Positions 52,601-61,600 of a stretch of 64,000 nt of DNA are shown here, one piece after another. The stretch spans positions 9,363,001-9,427,000 of the forward strand of contig CM028889.1 in assembly GCA_016801885.1 (NCBI GenBank), given 5' to 3'. This stretch comes from Toxotes chatareus. Its lineage: Eukaryota; Chordata; Actinopteri; Toxotidae. Under the pieces are notes generated by a model. The model was not told the origin of the DNA. It was given only the letters and a program-made list of their open reading frames with translations, and made no database searches. A program made the translations under genes and the position numbers. Every line of letters begins with the position of its first letter. The stretch's first letter is position 1.

Positions 52601-55600
52601 CTCTTTTCCTGTACTATGCATTCTTTGTTGAGTGATATTCAAAGGTGTGTCTCGGGTTGTTGTTGCACAGGGGCCTCAGGGTCCAGATGGCCCACTAGGA
52701 GAACCAGGTTCTGAGGGCACCAAGGTAAACATGCACACAACCCTGTTGAAAACATCACCATGTGCATGTGAAGATGGGGTAGATGTAGTATATGGGAAGT
52801 GTTCATTGTATCAGTGCTGGGCTTGTTTACTCAACTTGAGAAACATGCTTATATTGATTTATTTGAATAATTTATTTCATTACAAATAAATAAAAAAAAC
52901 AAAAACAAATGCCTTTCCACTATGAGTCGTATTTTGTTTTTCTTTGCAGGGTGAAAGAGGTGACATTGGACAAAAAGGGGAGCCAGGATTCATAGTAAGT
53001 CTTTCAATTAATGTCTTTATAATTATCTTTCAACAACTGTAAGACCAAGACTTGAATAAATATAAGTAGGCAGGTTACTAGAAAGATGTGAGCCCCATTT
53101 ATACTCATGACATCTAAGTGTTAAAAATATGTGTAAGGCATCTCTGACTGGATGGCTCTAATGCTGTAAATGTTTTATACCTACCACATTTCTGGATGAA
53201 GGCTTCAGGCTCTTAAGAAATGAGAAGGCACATTTATATGCATCCTCCTTTATCCAAAGCCAAGAATTATCATTGTCATTAAAAAAAGGCATCATCCTGC
53301 AGCATCTAGGTTAACAAGCACATCCTTCTTGAAGCACACTCACCTTAAGAAAAAGACATTACCACATGTAATTTCAAACATTACCACAGCATCCAGTATA
53401 ACCCTCAGGCCTCTGTAAAAGCTTGGTAGGCCTTTAATCAGTTTTTATTTGCAGAGTGGGCCTTTGTCTTCTTGCCTCTGTATCAGGTTATACCTAAATG
53501 CATTTACTATGTACTGCTGGCAGCTTGTTGCGAGGAAACCTGAGCTAAATCTGCTGAGGAGAAGCAAGATAAAAGTAAACTTTGTATTTAACTGATGAGC
53601 TGAGTGAAACCTAATCTAACTTCAGATTTGTCTGTGATGGCCCACATTTTAGGTGTGGGCTTTTTGCCATGTTTGTGTGTTTCTATGTGATGTCGCCCCA
53701 GGTGCTGTTCGTCTAGGTTTATATTAGATATAAGATTTGACGAGCATCGTGAATGATGTACCGTGTTGCTTTATTGAAAAATTGCCAAAATGTCTGTTTA
53801 GAAGTGATACTAATGTTATTTTCATAGGGGCCCCTACTGCATGTATCAAAACGAGCTGTCACACTAATTTTTGTATTTCACAATGGATTATCAAAGGATT
53901 AATGTGGTCATATTTTATCCCTCTCTCAGATAGTGTCACTCAATTATCCAAATAAAACGAAAAGGAAAAGAATGTGTTATTGTCATTGTACTTTAGATAA
54001 AATGTTACATTACAGTTATTACACATTATCACAAATATGAGGTGATGAAACACTAGTTTCAAGTGGCAGTAAAATCTCTAAAACTGTTACCGATATGCAC
54101 TCTGCTCGTTAGCACGCACAGTGTATCGATTATAAACGTGACTATTTAGTGCACGTAGCTGAAATTAGCAAAGCAATTAACTGCAAATGTTCCTCCATAA
54201 AACAAGTTTATGTCAGAGCTAAAGCATTTATTGACATTCAGTGTTTCTGTTTTGCTGAATCACTCAAAGGCTTCTGGCCACACTCTTTTATTCCTGAAGT
54301 TACACCAGCTGCATTTCCAGTTCATCTGAGGGAATTTCCCAGAAACTTCTAACCATCTAACAAGGAGTCCAATGATAAATTTGTCAGGATCTTGATGTTG
54401 CTGTTCTATTTGACAAATGTGTAGCAATGCTTATAATTGCTTCATAGTAAAATCCAGAATACACAAAATCTCTAGTCATCAGACATGGGAGATTATAATG
54501 AGAGGCCAGAATTTATTCTTAAAATGAACTGAAATCATTGTGGTTGATTTGAAACTGCATGTTAATCATTCAAGTATTGATTTCTGTCTTTGAAGGGCAA
54601 GGCTGGCAGTCCAGGAGAGAGAGGCCCTCCTGGAAAGCCTGTAAGTAATGTTTAACGTAGTTTTTTTTCTGCTTTAATCATCCCGTTCACTTTAGCAAGA
54701 AACATCACTATGGCTACAGCAGACAACATGGGCTTGAAAAATATTTCCACATCCTCTTTTTACCTGTAATATATATAATTATTACTTGAAGTGTTTGCTG
54801 CAATTAAGTCACCCAAGAGGAAATTGCCATATATAAAAGAACACACTGAGCTGTTCCCGAGGCTTATCAAAATGTGTGTGCATGGATTCCACCTCACTCA
54901 TCTCATGTATGTGGGTGCAAGGTTTTCATTCATGCATACAGCACTAAAATCAAGCTTTGAAGAACACAGCATACCAGCATAATTGAAACTAGACTGCATT
55001 TCCTGCTTCTGTATTTAAGACATAACTCAGAGTAAGTGTTTGAGTTTAGATGAGCCATTCATTTCTAACAGCTGTATTACTCTGACACCTCTCATAAAAC
55101 AAAAAAACAAAAAAAATAACATTTTATAATAATCTTGGTTATGTACTGACATTGTGTAGTTAAAAAAATAAACTTGCCAGTGCTCTCTGGTGGACAAATT
55201 GGGTAATGCCAAAACTGCGTCTTCATTACCTCAAACATATCTTTTTCTGTACTGTAATTTCTTGTTACTCATCCGGCAACATGCGTGCAAGTAACAATAT
55301 ATCTGGCTGATAACAGTCAATGATATTGACCAGTTGGCTTATTTGTCACACTCCATCTTGGTTGCAACTTGCAGAACCCCCAAGGAGAAATTGTGTGTTT
55401 TCAGCAGCTAAGAATATGATGTATGACACATACAAAGACAACAGCTAACACTGACACAGTGTTTTGCTTTAGCACCACACAATACATAAATTTGTGGCAG
55501 CTCAGACAGACCATTTTGCCAGTTAATTCTTGGTTTTTCAGTTTTTACCATTGAGAAAATGACAGATGGTAGTTTTCATATCCTCTTGAACTGTTAATAG

Positions 55601-58600
55601 ACAAAAATGACTGATGCTCTGCAGATGGTTGAAACATGCAAACAAAAACAGATCAAAAACAGATTCAAAAGCAGATCCATGTGGGCTGTCTAATCCTGAT
55701 ACAATGCTGATCATGACTGTATGTCCACAGTTTGTTTCTTATTGTGCAATTTGTCTGATCCATTTGTGGCAGGACTTACAATAGATGATCCCAAGTTGGA
55801 GAAAAGCTCCATCACCTGCATGCTTAAGCAGTGTTGGACTCTCCTTCAGTTTGGCTTGTGTTACTTTCCACTGACAAATGAGCTGCTTTCTACTTTATCT
55901 AATCATGCATTGGCAAAACATTTGACTTTTCAGGGTTGTTTGTAATTACAGGCACATATTTACACACATAGACATGTGCAGGCCTGTGCTCTCACTCTTG
56001 GATTTGTCCGTCTGTACACCCACACACATACAATACATTCGTTCACACATTTCAGTTGTGTGTGTGTGGTTTGACCTCAACTTCCAGTAACTGTAGCTTT
56101 GATCCACTGTTGCTTCTTAATGTTAAATGAAAATCTACCCCTCCTCATAACTTCCCCACTTTCATCAACCTCACTGCTTTAACAAACAACTTTTATCTAC
56201 AAGAAACATAGCATCTTTGGCTGCTGAGGGCAGCAGCACTTCTGTTGTCCTTCTCTGGAGACATAGCGCCATCTTGTGTTCCAGAATACCTCTCTCCAAA
56301 TTAATTTCTAATTTTTTCTGCGTTCTGTGATTAAAAATCAATGAGTGGTTGTATCAAAATCATGTTGCTGTCTGTGATGTTAGAGCCCATTAAGCTCAGA
56401 GCTGAAGGCATTTTTGTGGCTAATGCAGCTGTCAGCGATTGGGGTTGCTGTCACAAAGAACTGTATTGTACGGTCGTTTCCATAAATCCTGGGCTGAGAT
56501 AACATTTTAATGTTTTTCTTTGTCTTGTAATTTTCCTTTTGTTCAATCAATTCAGCTTCACTCTTGAAAGATCTTGTCTGCAGAGCTTACAGAGAGCCAT
56601 TAGATACCTCATTTTGCTACTGTAATCTTTTCTTTTCAGTCATACCTGCTCACTGAATAGAAGCGAAAGATGTTTGAGTGTTAACTGATGAGTGAAGTTG
56701 TAGTATTTCACAATAGTATACGTAAACCCATTTATTCTATAGTTAATGGTTGATGCTACTAAATTCACTGCCATCTCATCCAACTTTGGCACATTAATTC
56801 CAGTGACTGGATCAGACAGGTATCTCTCAACCACGCAAAAGTAATGTCTTCCTCTGTCAGTGTTTGACTAAACGCTGTTTCAAATTGGGGTGTCTTGTCT
56901 AAACTTGGCAACACAATGTTTGGACTACAACACAGAGATCTGACAGTGCCAGAAAACCAATTTGTTTGTATTGCATCAAAGAGTCTCTGCGTTGTGTTTG
57001 CAACCATGAAATATTAGTCACTCATGTTTGTGGTTATGCTGGAAATGATGCTTATGATGAGAAGATAACCTTGGCCCAAGCCAGGTTTTCTTGGGCTTGT
57101 TTTCTGTAATTACATAAATGAATGACTGAAGCTACGCTGTGCTCATGATTGTGTTTGTTTCCAGGGTAAACCAGGTAATCCAGGCAGCACTGGGGAGAGG
57201 GGACCCCATGGTGAACCAGTAAGTACGCTGCCTTCTGGCTGTTGCATTGGTGTGGTTGTTTTCGGAAACTGCAAACGAGCCACACGTTCTGTAAACTGGA
57301 ATCTGCAATGACTGTGGTGGATAATTTTCATGGAATGAGAATTATTGCTTACTAAAGTTTTGTGAGGAAGGATCTGCCAGAGTCAGAATTATTTAATAAA
57401 CACTTCAGAAGCTCTGATGTTGATTATCACCAGTCGGACCAACAGTTGGAGAGGGAAAAGGAGTCTCTCCTTATTCCTCACACCTTAAAGCTCCACACCT
57501 TGTGCCTCCCTTCTTGGATTAGTCTTCAGATTTTTGATTTTCCTGGAAATCCGCCGACCCCTCAGGGACATCAAGAATGTCAAACAATCAGATACAAATA
57601 TTTATTAGGGCGAGATGTTTCAATAACGCTAGAGGCATGGTTTATGTTATGGGTCTCATCTTGCTATTGGCTGGTCTTCAGTTTCACTCCAGGCATTCTC
57701 AACTCTCAGTTTTCTTTTTCCACAGACTTAAACATTTAACTGGAAGTGTTTGTTTTGCAGTTATATGCTAGAGTTGTATATTATGTCTGTTCTGGTGTTT
57801 TATTTCCTGATTTACTGTATAGTAAGGCAAATAATGAGATTACTGTGTCATTAAGCTGCTGTCCTGAAGGCATCTTATAATGGTTATTTTTCTTCCAGGG
57901 ACCCAAAGGACCTCCTGGAGAAGCTGGACCTGATGGAGAGCAAGGACCTGAAGTACTTTTCGTTAAATATTCGTAACTATTCATCAATTCATTGTTAAGG
58001 GTTAATGGGTTTTATACTTGGCATTCCTATGTGTACAGTACAAATTAAACATTACTTATTCCTTTTCTTTCTCTATCCCATCTTTGCAGGGTGTGCCTGG
58101 TGCAGAGGGGGAACCGGGTGCCGTCGGAGAACCGGGGTTAAAGGTCAGCACAGCCTTGCCATGTTTTTTGCAACTATCCCTCCCACCCTGCATCTTAGAA
58201 AACATTTGTCATGTGGAGCCTCAGTCCCCGCCACCCTCCAGCCATGTGAAAAGCCTTGAACTTACTCAGCCAATTTGTACTTGACACAAACTGTAGCCTT
58301 GGGTGAAACAACAGCTGATTTTCAAGACACTGTCTGCACTTCAAGTATCAGTGGTTAGTGAAAGTTTAGGGGTGTGTATGCAGATGTAAGTGTGTTTTGA
58401 CCTCCAAACAGCCCTGGTTTGTGTTTTGTGTCCTTGCAGGGTGATGCTGGGCCTCCGGGAGCTGAAGGGGAGCAGGGACAGGAGGGTATAAGAGTGAGTG
58501 ACTGCAAACAACCCACTAATCCCTTCCTTGCTTGTGTTTTGATAAATCTGACCCAGTCGTGTAATTACTCCCTCTCATTCTGATGGACATGTGTAATCCT

Positions 58601-61600
58601 CTGGCCTGAAGAAAGCAAGGCAATGGAAATGTTTTTGTCTGGTGGTCTATATAAACAGGACTTCTGTCCACTGAATGAGATTCAACATTCTTTTAACAAT
58701 GTTTCTCATACATCATAACCATTTTTCACACACACATGAGATTAGATGATGTACGAGTTTGAAATTTTGTATGACTTTACCAAAGAAAGCTGTGACCGTA
58801 AGTGATAGTTTTCTGTCTGGCTGTTAGTATGTACAATCTCTAAATACAAATGTTCCACGGACAGGTCACTTAAATTGTGATCACAGTGGGGATTTTTTTT
58901 TTTTAATTCATCTTGCTTGAATCATTTAGCAAAGGAAATTATCTGATAACTGTTCTCTGTTTTATTGCACAAGTTGTAGGTAGTTTAACCTGATTCTTTC
59001 CTTTTACATAACAAATAAATTGTCTCCACAAACTTAATATGTTAAACTAAATCTCTAAATTAATAAATCAGCATCAATGAGTGGTTATTTGGCCACTTAA
59101 GTCAAGACAGTGGAGCCACTCCTCATTTTATAAATTATATATCTTCACTGCGTACTTCAGTTCCTCTTTTCTTACCGTTTTCTTTCATTTAACTTAAAGA
59201 CTAACTTAAGACCCTCCTAAAATCTTGTTTTTGCTGTCCCCCAGTGGTTTAACCTCTCACCTTGACATAGTGATGCACAGGTATACTCCAGGACGCTGTG
59301 ACATCACTGTTGGTTGTGTTTGCACACTTCTGATTGGCCATGCTCAGGTGAAACAGCCCTGAAACTTTCAACCAGAGGGCAGTGGAACACTGCTGTCCAG
59401 AAGGGTGTTAAGTTACTGCTGCACTCTTACATGGTCCCTCATTCTGACAGGTCCAATCATTGATAAGCTAGGAAATTTAGCGTGGTCTACAGTAGTGTAG
59501 TTTATACATCATTAATGGGTTGATTTACCCAAATTATGAAAAACACACTGTCTAATGCACTTGCAGCAAAATGTAACTGTGCAGTGTATTTAGATTAATC
59601 AGCCCAGGATTTGAGAAGCAAATATTAGCAGCAACAGCTATAAGGATGCACCACAATTTTTGACAAACTATTTCCTTTATAGGGAATAGTTCCAATAACA
59701 ACTTACACCAGGGTGTTAAAATTTTAAAATGTAATGTTTTAATGCTGTACATCGCATCAAATGGGATATCTCAGGACTTGACCAAGTACAACCAAAATCA
59801 CTTGCCGTCACAGAGAAAATACCCATTTCACAATTCTCCTAAAGCCGACTTTGACAAAGGGTTGATTTGTTGCTTTTTATGACAGTGAATAGGTTTGGTT
59901 AATGGTGATCTGTTTGCAGGGTCCACCTGGTCCTCCTGGTGAAGATGGTCCTCAAGGGAAAGATGGAGCTAAGGTAAACATAACAAAACTTTGTTTTTGT
60001 TGACTTAACTTCACTCCTTTCTAATAAAATCAACCATGTAGCCAAGAGGAATTTATGGATTTGTTTTCGTGGGGTCCCCATAATACAACAATGCTCATTC
60101 ATCAAAAAGAAAAGTTCAGGATTACAAAAAAAAAAGTCATACACTGCATATTACCACAATCCATCAAGTACACAAATCCACTCAGTGTCATACTAGATCG
60201 GAATGGGATATAAAGTCTAAAAAAAAGGAAATAAAAATAAAGCCATTCCATTGAAACTGCTTTTGTCAGCTTCTGAATCCCACAGGTTGTCTCATCTGTT
60301 GGCCTGATAGTAATATAAAACTTATTGAATTATAACTGATCAGTCTCTCGCTCTGTTTTCCTGGTTGTCTGCCTCCCTTCCTCTGTGTCTCTGTCAGGGT
60401 GAGCCTGGTGAGCGTGGACCAATCGGGGAGCCAGGTGAAAAAGGGATAGAAGGAGACCCTGGACCCCCAGGACCACCTGGAGAGCCTGGGAAACAAGGCT
60501 TTCGTGTAAGATTATTTCAGGTTTCCAAAATGTAACTACCAGATACAACAAGTTTAAAACACCTTGGGCCTTTAAACAGCTTCTTACTGTATATTGACAT
60601 TTTGCCTAAGTCAGATAAGACACACTTGCAGAGATGCAGTTAAAGATAAAACTAGAGCTAATTGAAGGGCCAGGTCAATTCATTTTGTTGCAGAGTTTTA
60701 TATCTTTAAATACCAGCAACTGACAGTAAATCATAAAAATCCTCTTAACCAGTTAATGCCCTTGGATCCCAGTAGGGGTCAGCCTTCTCCTCAACAAAGA
60801 GTTTTTGCCACCGGGGCCGTAAAAGGTACTATGTTCTAGATTGTGGATGTTTAGCTCTGTCTGATATCTGTCAGTCAAAGTCTCTTCTAAGTGTCTGTTT
60901 GTTTTGAAAGACAGATCCAGATTTAGTCATGGGTGCTGAGGACCAGGAAGGTCCCTGGTGTCAGGGAGGAAGGAAGCTTCAGGGCACACATACGGAGCTC
61001 TGTGGGGAAGCAGTACTGCTTAGTTTACAAAAGTAAAAGCTTGCAAATCTGGTAAAGGTTTTGAGTAACATCAGATCATTAGATGGACACTAGTGCTCTG
61101 AACAGCAGGATCCAATCAAAGATGTCATTTTAAATCCACAAACCTGACTCAGTGATGATGATACAGATGCAGTTATCAGTGCCCCTGAAGATAGATTTTT
61201 AATGTGTGGTAATCATTTAATGGGTCTCCTGTTACAGGGGCCAGAGGGAAAACTGGGGCCCCCAGGGAATAGAGGACGGCATGGAAAGAAGGTAAAGACT
61301 TTGTTCAGCACCATTTTTTCAATACAGTATGTTTCCCGACAGTGAAACCACAGGAACCTCTTTTCAAGCCTGTCGGTGGGCTGACAGACTACTGAGTCAT
61401 CTTGTTTCTGCTGCTCGAGCTATCATTTGGGTCAAATCTTCAAGGTGTTGACTCAAGTTCTGAGAATAAAAGCAAGTAATTGGAACCAGCTAGACAAATA
61501 GCCAGGTATAGATTTGTTTACTTGCTGAATGATTATATTTCCTTCTGCCAAAAGGGGCAGGCTTTCCACTCATAGCACACTCCATACTGGCTATTTGTCA

